Notes: a model not told the origin generated them from the sequence alone. Numbered from the stretch's first letter, positions 37,058 through 46,717 are shown. The stretch: DNA of 64,000 nt from Lysinibacillus odysseyi (GCA_014595895.1 JABUKB010000003.1:62001-126000), one strand, 5' to 3'. Numbers and translations are program-made.

Positions 37058-37813
37058 ATGAAACTTTATATCCACAATGAAGAGTTAGTTAGCGGGGTAA
37101 CCTTAAGAGATAGAGCAATCGCAGAGGATAATAATATGGCTTTACATGTTTGCCATAGCGAACAGGAAATTATCAAAAATCGGCATGCCCTAGCACAAGC
37201 TGTAGGCATAGACCTTCAACAGTTTGTCTGTGCAGCTCAAACTCATAGTGCGAATTTTTATAAGGTCGAGCGAAAGGACGCAGGGCGCGGGGCTCTATCA
37301 ATGGAGACAGCCATTCCTGATACGGATGCGCTTTACACTTATGAACCAGGGATTGTGTTAACTTCTTTTTCTGCTGATTGTGTGCCTATCTTAATACACA
37401 ATACAGAAACAGGTGTAATTGCGGCAGTTCATTCTGGTTGGCAAGGGACGGCGAAGGAAGTCGTACCTCATTTATTGCATCAGCTAATTGAAGAAGAAGG
37501 TAACCCCGCTCATGCATTCCATGTCTATATAAGTCCAGCACTTAGTCAAGAAAAGTTTGAAGTGGACCGCGATGTGTATGAAAAGTTTGCAGCCCTTGGT
37601 TATGCAGATGACTTTATTTATTATAATGAAGCAACAGCCAAGTACCATATTGATAATCAACTGACGGTTCAACGACAATGTGAGCGAGCAGGCATTCCTT
37701 CTGCCCAAATCTTTGTTGACCGTACGTGCACTTTCCTCAGTGAAGAGGGATTCTCTTATCGCCAAGATAAACAAGCCGGTCGCCATATGAGCTTTATTAT
37801 GCGAAAAAAATAA
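37058..37813 (+). CDS. pgeF: Peptidoglycan editing factor PgeF (YlmD, laccase-domain family)
   Basis: A 251-residue member of the COG1496 family. These proteins bind zinc or copper through His and Cys residues and have been described as purine nucleoside phosphorylases and as factors that keep L-Ser out of peptidoglycan. Conserved parts are AAQTHSANFYKV (about 59), LTSFSADCVPILIHN (about 102) and AAVHSGWQGTAKEV (about 124). ATG follows TAAGGAGGTAATT. It is a single-gene unit with a terminator. Confidence 0.9.
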   Translation: MKLYIHNEELVSGVTLRDRAIAEDNNMALHVCHSEQEIIKNRHALAQAVGIDLQQFVCAAQTHSANFYKVERKDAGRGALSMETAIPDTDALYTYEPGIVLTSFSADCVPILIHNTETGVIAAVHSGWQGTAKEVVPHLLHQLIEEEGNPAHAFHVYISPALSQEKFEVDRDVYEKFAALGYADDFIYYNEATAKYHIDNQLTVQRQCERAGIPSAQIFVDRTCTFLSEEGFSYRQDKQAGRHMSFIMRKK

Positions 37814-37827
37814 TTTCATTATATAAA

Positions 37828-37860
37828 AAAGTGTAGCCTACGTTATATAGGCTACACTTT
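37828..37860. terminator. Bidirectional terminator between pgeF and the GGDEF gene
   Basis: AAAGTGTAGCCT pairs with AGGCTACACTTT with T-runs on both sides. Confidence 0.9.
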
Positions 37861-37863
37861 TTC

Positions 37864-38850
37864 TCACTTTTCAATATAATGATAATGGCTTGCGCGGTTC
37901 CGTCCATTTCTTTTCGAAGAATACAAAGCCTGATCGGCATATTCAATAATGCTATCCACCGTACTATCGGCATTATAAGTAGCCGCCCCTACACTAATTG
38001 TTAGCCCGCCGCCAATTTCAGGCCAATCGCTTTGTCTCACCGTTTGATTCAACTGCTGAGCTATATGAAGGGCTGTATCGATATCCGTATTCGGCAGCAA
38101 AACGACAAACTCTTCTCCTCCATAGCGAGCTACATGGTCTTCCGGTCTAGCAGAAGCAGCCAAAATTTCAGCTAGCTTTTGCAGCACTAAATCGCCTACT
38201 GCATGCCCGAACGTATCATTGACCTTTTTGAAGAAATCAATATCAATCAATAACACAGAAAAGCTTTTCTTTTCATGTTGAAATACTCGATTTAATTCAT
38301 CCAAATGCTGCTGGAAAAGACGTCGATTCGCAATCCCTGTCAATTTATCAGTATTAGATAGCACGAGCAACTCTCGATTCATTTGCACTAATTTTTGCTG
38401 TTGCTGTTCTATTTCTTCATTCAAAGCTTGTACTTTTTTTAATGCTTCTTTTTTTTCTTGATACGCCTGCTCTAGTTGTCTTTTTGCTCCACGTAATTCT
38501 ATCTCATACTCCATACGTTTTTTCATCGGTATCACTAAACAGTCAATGACTTCTCCATTCGGTCCTACATACTTTTTAGCATTCATTAAATAAGCGGAAG
38601 AAGATCCCTGCATATCTCGAAAATGAAGGAATAGCTCGTCTATTTGACCATACAAATTGATATTTGGATAAAAATAAGAGTGAAACATCATTTTACTAGC
38701 CGCAGTCAGTAGCTCCTCAATATGTAAATGAGCTACTTGCTCCTCTGTTAGACCCATCCATAATAAAAATGTCTGATTTGCCTCTAATATATTGCCTTCG
38801 TGATTTAATGATACAAATCCACCGGATAATCTATTTAAACGTTCCTCCAT
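37864..38850 (-). CDS. Diguanylate cyclase with RsbP-like PAS domain
   Basis: A 328-residue cytosolic protein. Residues 1-110 are a PAS domain whose opening (GGFVSLNHEGNILEANQTFL) and closing (DCLVIPMKKRMEYEIEL) closely resemble the PAS of B. subtilis RsbP as I recall it. A coiled coil spans about 112-163. The GGDEF domain follows with GGEEF at 244-248, an RPED inhibitory site five residues before it and the metal Asp in IDIDFFKKVND, so it looks active and feedback-controlled. Three bases separate it from the RsbQ-like gene. Confidence 0.92.
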   Translation of the reverse strand: MEERLNRLSGGFVSLNHEGNILEANQTFLLWMGLTEEQVAHLHIEELLTAASKMMFHSYFYPNINLYGQIDELFLHFRDMQGSSSAYLMNAKKYVGPNGEVIDCLVIPMKKRMEYEIELRGAKRQLEQAYQEKKEALKKVQALNEEIEQQQQKLVQMNRELLVLSNTDKLTGIANRRLFQQHLDELNRVFQHEKKSFSVLLIDIDFFKKVNDTFGHAVGDLVLQKLAEILAASARPEDHVARYGGEEFVVLLPNTDIDTALHIAQQLNQTVRQSDWPEIGGGLTISVGAATYNADSTVDSIIEYADQALYSSKRNGRNRASHYHYIEK

Positions 38851-38853
38851 TTA

Positions 38854-39681
38854 TTATCCTTCTCCCTTAATGGATTGCTCTTGCTGTTGCAAATAACTTA
38901 ATGTTTCTTGCACTGTCATAATCGGATGACTGATATGCGGATAATGCCCTTTGATTGGTAACACCCTTAACTCACTGTTTTCAATATGTTCATGTAAATA
39001 ATGACCGACTTCTATCGGTACGATGCTATCCTCCGCACATTGTAAGATAAGTGTGGGAACGCGCAATAACGGTAGTTGCTCCCGATAATCAGAGAAAAAT
39101 GTCACTTCCGCAAATTCTCTTGCAATACGGGGGTTGCTCGACACGAAGGCTTCCTCTAAATGCCGCGTTAAATCAGATACTGGTTCCGCTGCCATTCCAA
39201 TCGGTGCCATATAACTGGCCCACCCTGTAAAATTCATTTCCATCATATCAAGTAGTTCCAAAATATCTTGCCTATCAAATCCACCCTGATAACCGTCTGG
39301 TTCATTTAAATAGCAAGGAGATGGACCAATCATGACTAATGATTGAAAGTATTGGGGCTTTTCAATTGCAGCAAGCATGCCGATCATGGCACTAATAGAA
39401 TGACCAACAAAGATTACATCTTCTAATTTAAGCGCTTCAATGATCTCTAGCACATCTGATGCATAGCCTTCTAATGATTGATATTTTTCTGAATAATAGG
39501 CTGATAAATCAGACTCCCCAGATCCTACATGATCAAATAAGATAAGACGATATTTTTGCTGTAGATGAGGTGTAATATATTTCCACATTTTTTGATTACA
39601 TCCTAGTCCATGAGCTAGAAGAATCGTTTTTTCTCCTTCACCCATTATCGTTACACGATTCCTTTCAATAATAGCACTCAT
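38854..39681 (-). CDS. RsbQ-like alpha/beta hydrolase
   Basis: A 275-residue hydrolase with the triad Ser95 (VGHSISA), Asp218 (QCAEDSIVP) and His246 (KGHYPHISH). It also carries RsbQ hallmarks LFDHVGSGESDL and GPSPCYLNEPDGYQGGF. RsbQ of B. subtilis, and the related plant receptors D14 and KAI2, act in signalling; RsbQ is needed to activate the PAS phosphatase RsbP under energy stress. Here it is co-transcribed with a PAS-GGDEF protein, so it likely controls cyclic-di-GMP output. The ligand is unknown. Confidence 0.92.
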   Translation of the reverse strand: MSAIIERNRVTIMGEGEKTILLAHGLGCNQKMWKYITPHLQQKYRLILFDHVGSGESDLSAYYSEKYQSLEGYASDVLEIIEALKLEDVIFVGHSISAMIGMLAAIEKPQYFQSLVMIGPSPCYLNEPDGYQGGFDRQDILELLDMMEMNFTGWASYMAPIGMAAEPVSDLTRHLEEAFVSSNPRIAREFAEVTFFSDYREQLPLLRVPTLILQCAEDSIVPIEVGHYLHEHIENSELRVLPIKGHYPHISHPIMTVQETLSYLQQQEQSIKGEG

Positions 39682-39807
39682 TACCTATACCCCTTCCGTT
39701 CATGTGTAGTTTTATACCTATTTTTAATCGACTCTTTTTAAATAGCAATACCCAAATATATAAAACAAAAAGTAACTCTTTTCTATTATAACGCCTGCCG
39801 TTTTTTG

Positions 39808-40419
39808 TTATTTTAGTAACGTAATAAAGTATTTTAAAATTCTCGCGGTTAAGCCCCAAATCGTATACTGTTCATAGTAGAAAAACCATTCTTCGACAAA
39901 GCTCATGCGCCATTTGTATTGCTTGCCATTCATAATTTTTTCAAACGGAAAGCTTTCTTCAAATTTTGGTTCAAGTGAGATATTGTGCTTTTCGGGTTCA
40001 TGCTCCAGCAACCAATTCAATGGTACTGTAAACACCTCTTCCACTTCATCTTTGTTAATTTGATGGAGCTCGTCATATTCTAATACTGCTACGAAGGGAT
40101 AAATCACAAAGGTAGTAGAGGCGATATAAGGACTTAGTTCACTAATAATTTGAATATGGGAAGGTTCGATGCCCAGTTCCTCATGAGTTTCACGTATAGC
40201 GGCTTCCCTTGGTGTTTCTCCTGGATCTATACGTCCTCCTGGAAAACTAATATCACCAGGCTGTTTTCGCATCTTGTGGGATCGTACTTCAAATAGTAGG
40301 TGCCACTGTTCATTTTTCCACACTAAAGGAATAACAATTGCTGAACGAATTGCATTTTCCTCGCCAATAAATAATGGCTGTGGACGTTTTAGTTGATTTT
40401 TAATATCATCTAGAAACAT
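39808..40419 (-). CDS. Nudix hydrolase, probable CoA pyrophosphatase
   Basis: A 203-residue Nudix protein. The catalytic box GGRIDPGETPREAAIRETHEELGI (about residues 60-83, cited as GETPREAAIRETHEELGI) matches GX5EX7REUXEEXGU. The preceding LLFEVRSHKMRKQPGDISFP is typical of the NudL/PCD1 group that cleaves CoA to phosphopantetheine and 3',5'-ADP. ATG follows GAGGGAGAG. It is independent of its neighbours. Confidence 0.88.
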   Translation of the reverse strand: MFLDDIKNQLKRPQPLFIGEENAIRSAIVIPLVWKNEQWHLLFEVRSHKMRKQPGDISFPGGRIDPGETPREAAIRETHEELGIEPSHIQIISELSPYIASTTFVIYPFVAVLEYDELHQINKDEVEEVFTVPLNWLLEHEPEKHNISLEPKFEESFPFEKIMNGKQYKWRMSFVEEWFFYYEQYTIWGLTARILKYFITLLK

Positions 40420-40575
40420 CTCTCTCCCTCACTTTTTAGTTAAGCACCAGGCAACTAGGATATTCATTATATTTTTAAATTTCTATCTCTTTATTATATC
40501 ATTTTCCATATAGTACTTCTAGCTATCCCTCGGCCTCCTCAAAGCATCTAACTATTCATAATTAAACCATTATGT

Positions 40576-40581
40576 TAAAAT
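40576..40581 (+). promoter_or_regulatory. Possible -10 directly before the chemoreceptor start
   Basis: TAAAAT lies 6 bases upstream of the ATG, so transcription could begin at the start codon itself. No good -35 is seen 17-18 bases upstream (TATTCA), and no sigma-D motif. Confidence 0.3.
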
Positions 40582-40587
40582 AATTCC

Positions 40588-42546
40588 ATGAAAAAAATTA
40601 ATACGAAACTAACATTAGTCTTCCTTACCTTAACAATTATCCCGTTAATTATTACTGTGACTGTGATCATGGTGGCGGTGGACAAAGGGTTTATAGAACT
40701 CTCCAATACACAGCAAGATGAAATGATTCACCTTGTACAAACAGAAATTGATACAGTCTCACAAGATTTACTTATGTTGACGGAGCGCTATGCTACCTCG
40801 CAAGACTTCGTTGAAAGCCTAAGAGCCAACGATCGTGATACCTTGGCTCAGCAAGTGGCAGAGACTTACCCCCGTCTACTAGCAGAGCATGGAATTGCAG
40901 CCTTTGAGTTTGGTGATACAAACGGTATTGTCGTTTTGCGTGGGCATAATCCAAGTGAATATGGTGATGATAAAAGCGATATACCTGCTATTCAAGCCGC
41001 TTTGAATGGACAAGCTCTATCCGGGTTTGAATTTGGGAAAAGTGGTCTATCAGTCCGGGCTTTTGTTCCTATTACCGCTAACAGCCAAATTATTGGTACA
41101 TTGCAAACCTCCATTAATGCAAGCTTTATGAAGCAGCTGAGTGAAGCATTGCCTGGGGTAATTATTAGCTTATATGATAGCAATGGAGAAATGATGTTCT
41201 CTTCAAACGAACAGTCTCTTCCTACATTAGACGCTACGGTACTAGAAGAAGTACAGCACGGCACGATCGTGGAGCTAACAGAAAATACATATTTACAATC
41301 TATATTACCAATGGCCGACCCTACAGGAGATGAATTAATTGGCGCTATTGGCATTACACAAGACCTTTCAACGATTCAGCAATCCAAACAGCAAATTATA
41401 AAGATAGCTTTGGTTATTTTCTTGATTACCTTTATTGTTGTAATTATACTCGCGCTATTCATCAGCCGATCTATCAGTACGCCTGTTATTCAAGCTTCAG
41501 CTATAATGCGCCGGTTAGCAACGGGTGACTTAACCGTAGATATAGAGGAACGGAAAAGCCAAGATGAAATTGGACAATTAGCTGCTGATATGAAAACAAT
41601 GAAAACTAACTTTTACCAGGCAATAGAACAAGTGAATGCTGCTTCTGTTCGTGTAGCTAGTCAAAGCAATCAGTTAAATCAAACATCCACAGAAATTCAG
41701 GATGGATCAAACCAAATAGCTCTTACGTTAGAGGAAATCTCAGCGAGTTCCGAGAATCAGGCTCAAAATATAGCAGTTATCGCTTCGACAATGAGTGAAT
41801 TTACAGGAACTATTCAAGAAACAAATAAGAAAGGACAACAGATTCATACAAATTCCCAAAGTGTACTCTCTTTAGCAACAGAAGGTACGCAGGCTATGGA
41901 CTCTTCTACTAAACAAATGGAAAAGATCCAAGTCATTATGCAAGAAGCAGTTTCTAAAATGAACCAGCTTGATGAAACAGCCCAGGAAATTTCTTCGTTA
42001 GTTACGATTATTCAAAGTATTGCTGACCAAACTAATCTTTTAGCGCTCAATGCTTCCATTGAAGCTGCAAGAGCAGGTGAGCACGGAAAAGGGTTTGCTG
42101 TTGTAGCGGATGAAGTCCGTAAATTGTCAGAGCAAGTGGCAGATTCTGTGACAGGAATTACGCACCTTGTATCGACAGTGCAACAAGAATCTCTTTCGAT
42201 GGAAACATCGTTAAAAGAAGGTTATGAGGAAGTACAGTCTGGAGTTAGCCGAATTCAGGCAACTGGTCAAACATTCAGCGACATTACAATGTCTGTTACT
42301 CATATGAGCGATATGATTGAACAAATCACGGTTTCTTTGCATAACAATGTAGAACACGCTCAACAGATGACTTCTACTATCGATAATATTGTAGCTATTT
42401 CCCAGGAAACAGCAGCGGCTATCGAAGAAACATCAGCTACCTCTTTAGAGTTTAATAACTCAGTAGAAGACGTCGCATATAGCACTAAACAATTAGCTGA
42501 GTTAGCTGAAGAATTACGTGAACTTGTACAACATTTCAAATTATAG
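40588..42546 (+). CDS. Methyl-accepting chemotaxis protein (Cache sensor)
   Basis: A 652-residue chemoreceptor. Membrane span 1 is near residues 8-30, and an extracellular Cache-type sensor covers about 32-268. Span 2 is near 270-295, followed by HAMP (about 296-348) and a signalling domain with hairpin tip [20 protein letters not shown] (about 474-493). The tail lacks an obvious receptor pentapeptide. No Shine-Dalgarno is present before the ATG and no in-frame alternative start upstream exists, so translation may be leaderless. No chemotaxis genes are adjacent. Confidence 0.93.
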   Translation: MKKINTKLTLVFLTLTIIPLIITVTVIMVAVDKGFIELSNTQQDEMIHLVQTEIDTVSQDLLMLTERYATSQDFVESLRANDRDTLAQQVAETYPRLLAEHGIAAFEFGDTNGIVVLRGHNPSEYGDDKSDIPAIQAALNGQALSGFEFGKSGLSVRAFVPITANSQIIGTLQTSINASFMKQLSEALPGVIISLYDSNGEMMFSSNEQSLPTLDATVLEEVQHGTIVELTENTYLQSILPMADPTGDELIGAIGITQDLSTIQQSKQQIIKIALVIFLITFIVVIILALFISRSISTPVIQASAIMRRLATGDLTVDIEERKSQDEIGQLAADMKTMKTNFYQAIEQVNAASVRVASQSNQLNQTSTEIQDGSNQIALTLEEISASSENQAQNIAVIASTMSEFTGTIQETNKKGQQIHTNSQSVLSLATEGTQAMDSSTKQMEKIQVIMQEAVSKMNQLDETAQEISSLVTIIQSIADQTNLLALNASIEAARAGEHGKGFAVVADEVRKLSEQVADSVTGITHLVSTVQQESLSMETSLKEGYEEVQSGVSRIQATGQTFSDITMSVTHMSDMIEQITVSLHNNVEHAQQMTSTIDNIVAISQETAAAIEETSATSLEFNNSVEDVAYSTKQLAELAEELRELVQHFKL

Positions 42547-42547
42547 A

Positions 42548-42578
42548 AAAAGGGCTGCGGAAATTCCGTAGCCCTTTT
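42548..42578. terminator. Bidirectional terminator
   Basis: AAAAGGGCTGCGGAA pairs with TTCCGTAGCCCTTTT. It ends the chemoreceptor gene and the convergent SDR gene. Confidence 0.88.
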
Positions 42579-42583
42579 CATCA

Positions 42584-43357
42584 TTATCTAGAAGTATAAC
42601 CTGCATCAGCATGAATAGTTGTACCTGTAATATAAGAAGATAGATCAGATGCTAACCAAAGACTCGCTTGTGCGATTTCATCTGGTTGACCGAAACGGTT
42701 TAATAGGGAAAGCTGTGGTGCATAATCTTCTTCGTTTAACCCAAATTGCTCTAAAGCCCCGCGCAGCATTGGTGTATCGATAGCACCTGGAGCTACAGAG
42801 TTCACACGGATATTGTACTGACCATTTTCAAGTGCTGCCACTTTTGTCATTCCTATCACACCGTGTTTAGCTGCGACATAAGCAATATTATGTGGCTGTG
42901 GGCGGAAACCACTTACAGAAGAAATATTAATAATGGAACCGCCTTGACCTTGCTTTTTCATTTGTTGGAGTTCATATTTTTGGCAAAGCGCTGCACCTTT
43001 TAAGTCTACCGCCATTAAGCGGTCCCAATAGTTTTCGTCAAACTCATCAGCTGGTTTATCGTCTGGTGTTATAGCAGCATTGTTTACAGCTACATCTAAT
43101 TTACCGTACGTATCGACAGCAAATTGTACCATAGCTTGTACTTGCTCACTATTCGAAACGTCTACTTTTATAAATGATGCTTCGCCACCCGCTGCTTTAA
43201 TTTCCTCTGTTACTTGACGACCTTTTTCTTCATTGTAGTCAGCGAGTACTACTTTTGCTTTTGCTTCTGCGAAAAGCTTAGCAGTTGCTTCCCCCATACC
43301 CATTGCTGCACCTGTTACGATTGCTACCTTGCCTTCTAATACTGGAAATGTTGTCAT
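42584..43357 (-). CDS. Short-chain dehydrogenase/reductase
   Basis: A 257-residue classical SDR. The NAD(P)-binding motif is TGAAMGMGEA (about residues 16-25), and D38-D40 after the second strand (VVLADYNEEKG) suggests NAD preference. Structural NNAA follows at about 91, catalytic Ser in NISSVSG and YVAAK as the Tyr-Lys pair. It resembles cyclopentanol or glucose dehydrogenase-like enzymes; the substrate is unknown. ATG follows GAGGAGG. Confidence 0.9.
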   Translation of the reverse strand: MTTFPVLEGKVAIVTGAAMGMGEATAKLFAEAKAKVVLADYNEEKGRQVTEEIKAAGGEASFIKVDVSNSEQVQAMVQFAVDTYGKLDVAVNNAAITPDDKPADEFDENYWDRLMAVDLKGAALCQKYELQQMKKQGQGGSIINISSVSGFRPQPHNIAYVAAKHGVIGMTKVAALENGQYNIRVNSVAPGAIDTPMLRGALEQFGLNEEDYAPQLSLLNRFGQPDEIAQASLWLASDLSSYITGTTIHADAGYTSR

Positions 43358-43596
43358 TCTGATTGCCTCCTCAAAATTCGCATTTCAAATAGAATAAAAA
43401 GCTTTTTCAAGCTCTTTGATCTTAGCTGACATTTTATAAATTCAGCAAAGAACCACTCTATACTCTACCCCATATCACGGTGTATTAATTAACGATAATG
43501 TCAAATTTCTATTAATTCTTTCTTAGGAAATAATTGCATAAGAAATAACTTCTATTCCCTATTCATTAGAAATATCTCTTCACTTAAGAGACGTTA

Positions 43597-44628
43597 TTAT
43601 TCCTCGCCCAACCCTTTTCGAACGCCTGGCACTACCTCCGTTGCAAATAGTTCAATACTGCGCATGACATCTTCAAATGGCTGACAAATATCAATCTGCA
43701 ACAGAAAGCGGTCGTGTTTGAACAAACGATGCTGATATAAAATTTTATCAATTATATCTTGTGGGCTACCGATCGCTAGGGCATTGTCTTCCGTTGTTGA
43801 ACTTTTGACATAGTCTTCTGTAATCATACGGCGTAGCATAACTTTGACATAGCGCGCATAGTACGGTGTAAATTTTTTCACCGCTTGCTCGGTTGTTTCC
43901 CCTATAAAGCCATGGCTGGTAATCGCTACTTTTAACTGCTGGGGTGTATGACCGGCATCAAACCCACCTTGACGATAAGCTTCAATTAAAGGCTTGGCAT
44001 AATGAGCATGCCCACCTAACATCGCTAATGCCATATGCATACCGTCACGCCCTGCTTGTACAGCGCTAGATGGTGTGCCGCCAACCCCGCGCCAAATCGG
44101 GAGCTTTTCTTGATAAGGCCTTGGTGCGATATCATTGTTGTGAAGAGCACTGCGGAACTGCCCCTCCCACGTAACACGTTCCTTCTCATTCAATGCATGC
44201 AGTAGTTGCAACTTTTCATCAAATAGCTGTGGGTAGTCATCTAAGCTATAACCAAACAGCGGAAACGATTCAATAAACGCCCCGCGCCCGGCAATCATCT
44301 CGGCTCGCCCTTTTGAGATTAAATCAAGCGTTGCAAAATCTTCGAATACACGTACGGGATCGGCTGTCCCTAAAACAGTCGTTGTAGTCGTTAATCGAAT
44401 ATTTTTTGTTGTGCTTGCGATAGCGGCTAGTACGACAGGCGGGGCAGAAACCGCAAAATCAAGTCGATGGTGTTCCCCTAATCCGTATACATCTAAGCCT
44501 AGTTTGTCGGCTAATTGTGCGCTGGCTATAATATTTTCTATGCGTTCCGCAGCACTAATGGTTTTACCTGTAAACGGATCTGGCAACATTTCACCGAACG
44601 TATAGATCCCAAATTCAAACTTTCCCAA
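43597..44628 (-). CDS. LLM-class flavin-dependent oxidoreductase
   Basis: A 343-residue bacterial-luciferase-like monooxygenase. It has FEFGIYTFGEMLPDP at the start, YGLGEHHRLDFAVSAPPVVL near 51 and a typical LTTTTTVLGTADPVRVFEDF segment near 80. It would use FMNH2 on an unknown substrate. The TTG at 44628 is preferred, since AGAAGGTGA lies 5 bases upstream; the GTG three codons earlier is too close to that site. It sits between two SDR genes with its own terminator upstream. Confidence 0.88.
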   Translation of the reverse strand: MGKFEFGIYTFGEMLPDPFTGKTISAAERIENIIASAQLADKLGLDVYGLGEHHRLDFAVSAPPVVLAAIASTTKNIRLTTTTTVLGTADPVRVFEDFATLDLISKGRAEMIAGRGAFIESFPLFGYSLDDYPQLFDEKLQLLHALNEKERVTWEGQFRSALHNNDIAPRPYQEKLPIWRGVGGTPSSAVQAGRDGMHMALAMLGGHAHYAKPLIEAYRQGGFDAGHTPQQLKVAITSHGFIGETTEQAVKKFTPYYARYVKVMLRRMITEDYVKSSTTEDNALAIGSPQDIIDKILYQHRLFKHDRFLLQIDICQPFEDVMRSIELFATEVVPGVRKGLGEE

Positions 44629-44703
44629 TACGGTCACCTTCTATTTTTCATTTCCTTCATCATAGGATGCGATTAGGTAAAGTACAAATATTATGCTAAT
44701 TAC

Positions 44704-44745
44704 AAAACAAGCATTCATCCTTTTTATGGAATGAATGCTTGTTTT
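44704..44745 (-). terminator. Terminator after the second SDR gene
   Basis: Nearly perfect stem AAAACAAGCATTCAT with ATGAATGCTTGTTTT on either strand. It lies downstream of the minus-strand SDR gene and just before the monooxygenase gene, so the latter has its own promoter. Confidence 0.88.
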
Positions 44746-44799
44746 AATATTTTATTCCTCATTAACAGGAATAAAGCTTATGTTGATTGAGATTTCAAT

Positions 44800-45537
44800 T
44801 TATTGAGCAGTGTACCCGCCGTCTACCGTCAAACTATTACCCGTCATAAAGGATGAGTCATCGCTTGCCATAAATAATACCGCTTTCGCCATTTCTTCTG
44901 ATTGCCCTAGGCGCTTCATCGGTGTCATAGCGGCTAGTGCCTGTTTGCTTTCTTCTGGAATAATTGGTGTGTCGATGAACCCTGGACACAACGAGTTTAC
45001 ACGAATGTTTTTCTCCGCGTACTCCAGTGCCAATGAACGTGTTAAGTTAATAACGCCACCTTTTGCTGCATTGTAAGCTGCCGAACCAGGTGAACCTACC
45101 CAACCGTACATAGAAGCCGTATTAATAATAGAACCGCCGCCTGATTTCAGCATTTCGCGAATCGCTTCACGTGCGACTAAAAAGACACCGTCTAAATCCA
45201 CATTCACAGTTTTGCGCCATTCAGCGTATTCTAAGTCGTGAGAAGGGTGAACGCGACCGATACCTGCGTTATTGAATACCACATCTACTTTGCCGAATGC
45301 AGCAACTGTTTGTTTGAAAAGATTGGCTACCTCTTCTTCACTAGTAATATCCGCTTTTATAAATAATGCTTCTGCATTTTGCGCTTTTAATTCAGCTTCA
45401 AATGCTTTCCCTTTTTCTTCATTCAAATCAACAAGTACCACTTTTGCGCCTTCCTCGATAAATAAGCGAACTGTGGCTGCCCCAATTCCTGATGCCCCAC
45501 CTGTAATAATTGCAACCTTATCTTGTAATTTTCCCAT
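44800..45537 (-). CDS. Short-chain dehydrogenase/reductase
   Basis: A 245-residue classical SDR. The cofactor motif is TGGASGIGAATV (about residues 11-22), VVLVDLNEEKG carries the NAD-type Asp, NNAG is near 87 and YNAAK is the catalytic pair (about 155). It is similar to but clearly distinct from the other SDR at 42584. The start is ATG 45537 with AGGAGG 8 bases upstream (a GTG is one codon earlier). The substrate is unknown. Confidence 0.9.
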   Translation of the reverse strand: MGKLQDKVAIITGGASGIGAATVRLFIEEGAKVVLVDLNEEKGKAFEAELKAQNAEALFIKADITSEEEVANLFKQTVAAFGKVDVVFNNAGIGRVHPSHDLEYAEWRKTVNVDLDGVFLVAREAIREMLKSGGGSIINTASMYGWVGSPGSAAYNAAKGGVINLTRSLALEYAEKNIRVNSLCPGFIDTPIIPEESKQALAAMTPMKRLGQSEEMAKAVLFMASDDSSFMTGNSLTVDGGYTAQ

Positions 45538-45540
45538 CAC

Positions 45541-46096
45541 TAATTCCTCCTATATCATTCTGTTGTATTCTTTTCTTCCTATAGAGTGTCTAGGTGACCT
45601 CTACCTTTTTATAGTACCCGTCTTTTTGCCTTTTACAATCCATTGCATACAGTTCTTGATTGTTTGTTACATAATTTTTATAATCATCCCCTCTATCCAG
45701 TAATACAAAGGAGAGGAATTACAAGAAATCAATACAGTCAGGGCTTATTTTTCCGGAATCGCTATCATCTATAACAATCCAAAATTGATATAGAAGGATG
45801 AAAGTATACTCGAATGCTAAGTATAAAAAAGAACTCTTTTAAGGCTTGCTCCCAGGAATGCTTGACTCTATATAAGCTAGACATTGTTTCATGTGAAATT
45901 TGCAAACCGAAAGAATGCACTATGGCATCAGGCGACCAATTCGTTTCATGGAAGATGGCGAGATGACTACCCTATCCAGCCGCCTTATGCGGATGAAGAA
46001 CCTCACCCATATCAATAAATCATCCCAACCAGCAGATACGCCCCACCTGTCTACCGGCTGTTTCTTTTCAATGTCCCTTTTCCCTATAATTATTTC
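45541..46096. other. Gene-poor stretch with short coding-like fragments
   Basis: No complete gene is convincing. On the plus strand an open frame without a start codon at 45896-46018 ends in a proline/acid-rich tail (PIQPPYADEEPHPYQ, then TAA), and an ATG-started 50-codon frame at 45814 is rich in Cys but lacks a ribosome binding site. AAGGAGAGG near 45709 has no start codon after it. This may be a decayed gene. Confidence 0.4.
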
Positions 46097-46717
46097 CTAA
46101 TTATTCATTGCCATTCGGCCAAGGGGTCCTTCTTCCTCTATGATATCCTGAATCTCATATACGGAAATCGGAAACATGGGGAAACCAACAACATAAGGTG
46201 TTATTTCATAAAGCTGAAAATAGATGACCAGCGTTTTATCTGCTATATAGAAATCCTGCCCGGGACGTATGACGATGAAATCGTTTATAAGCGGGATATC
46301 GCGTTGTTTTAGTTGTTCACAAATTAAGGCAGACAGTCTCTCCACATAATTGCTTCCTGACTTAAATAAATCCCGTAGTTCGCAAACCTTTTCTTTTTTC
46401 ATATCAAAGGTTAAGGACTTGATGATAGTCATGCCATGGGCTGCTTGATGATGATACGTATAGTTAGAAAGGGACAAGCTCAAAACTTGGCGCTGGTTAT
46501 TTTTCATTTCATATGTGCCAATCATCTGTTCTACAGTTGCTGGTGTATCCCCCACTTGTTCCTGTATAAGCTGCTGTGTCTGATAGGCAACCAGGCAGTT
46601 TATCACCCTTTCCCATTCTTGGTTCCTTAGACTCGTCACTTGGGGGTAAAAAACAGTTTGATTCGGACCTAAGCTGAACCTGAAAGTTTTTATGCTTACC
46701 GGAAATGTCTGTAGCAC
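46097..46717 (-). CDS. DUF3298-domain protein without signal peptide
   Basis: A 206-residue protein. The C-terminal half, with TFDMKKEKVCELRDLFKSG and YEITPYVVGFPMFPISVYEI, matches the DUF3298 domain, also found in RsiV-type anti-sigma factors and PdaC. Those relatives are extracytoplasmic, but this one shows no signal peptide or membrane span. The start is a GTG at 46717 with AGAGG 9 bases upstream. Function unknown. Confidence 0.75.
   Translation of the reverse strand: MLQTFPVSIKTFRFSLGPNQTVFYPQVTSLRNQEWERVINCLVAYQTQQLIQEQVGDTPATVEQMIGTYEMKNNQRQVLSLSLSNYTYHHQAAHGMTIIKSLTFDMKKEKVCELRDLFKSGSNYVERLSALICEQLKQRDIPLINDFIVIRPGQDFYIADKTLVIYFQLYEITPYVVGFPMFPISVYEIQDIIEEEGPLGRMAMNN

Noticed and set aside
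39682-39760. Possible sigma-B promoter before the RsbQ-like gene
   Set aside because: GGGTAT is present, but GTTTTA lies only 7 bases away and no GTTTAA-like -35 is found at 12-15 bases.
45900-46100. Plus-strand ORF of 66 codons in the intergenic gap
   Set aside because: It has no ribosome binding site and no recognisable motif; a start-less frame in another register looks more coding-like.
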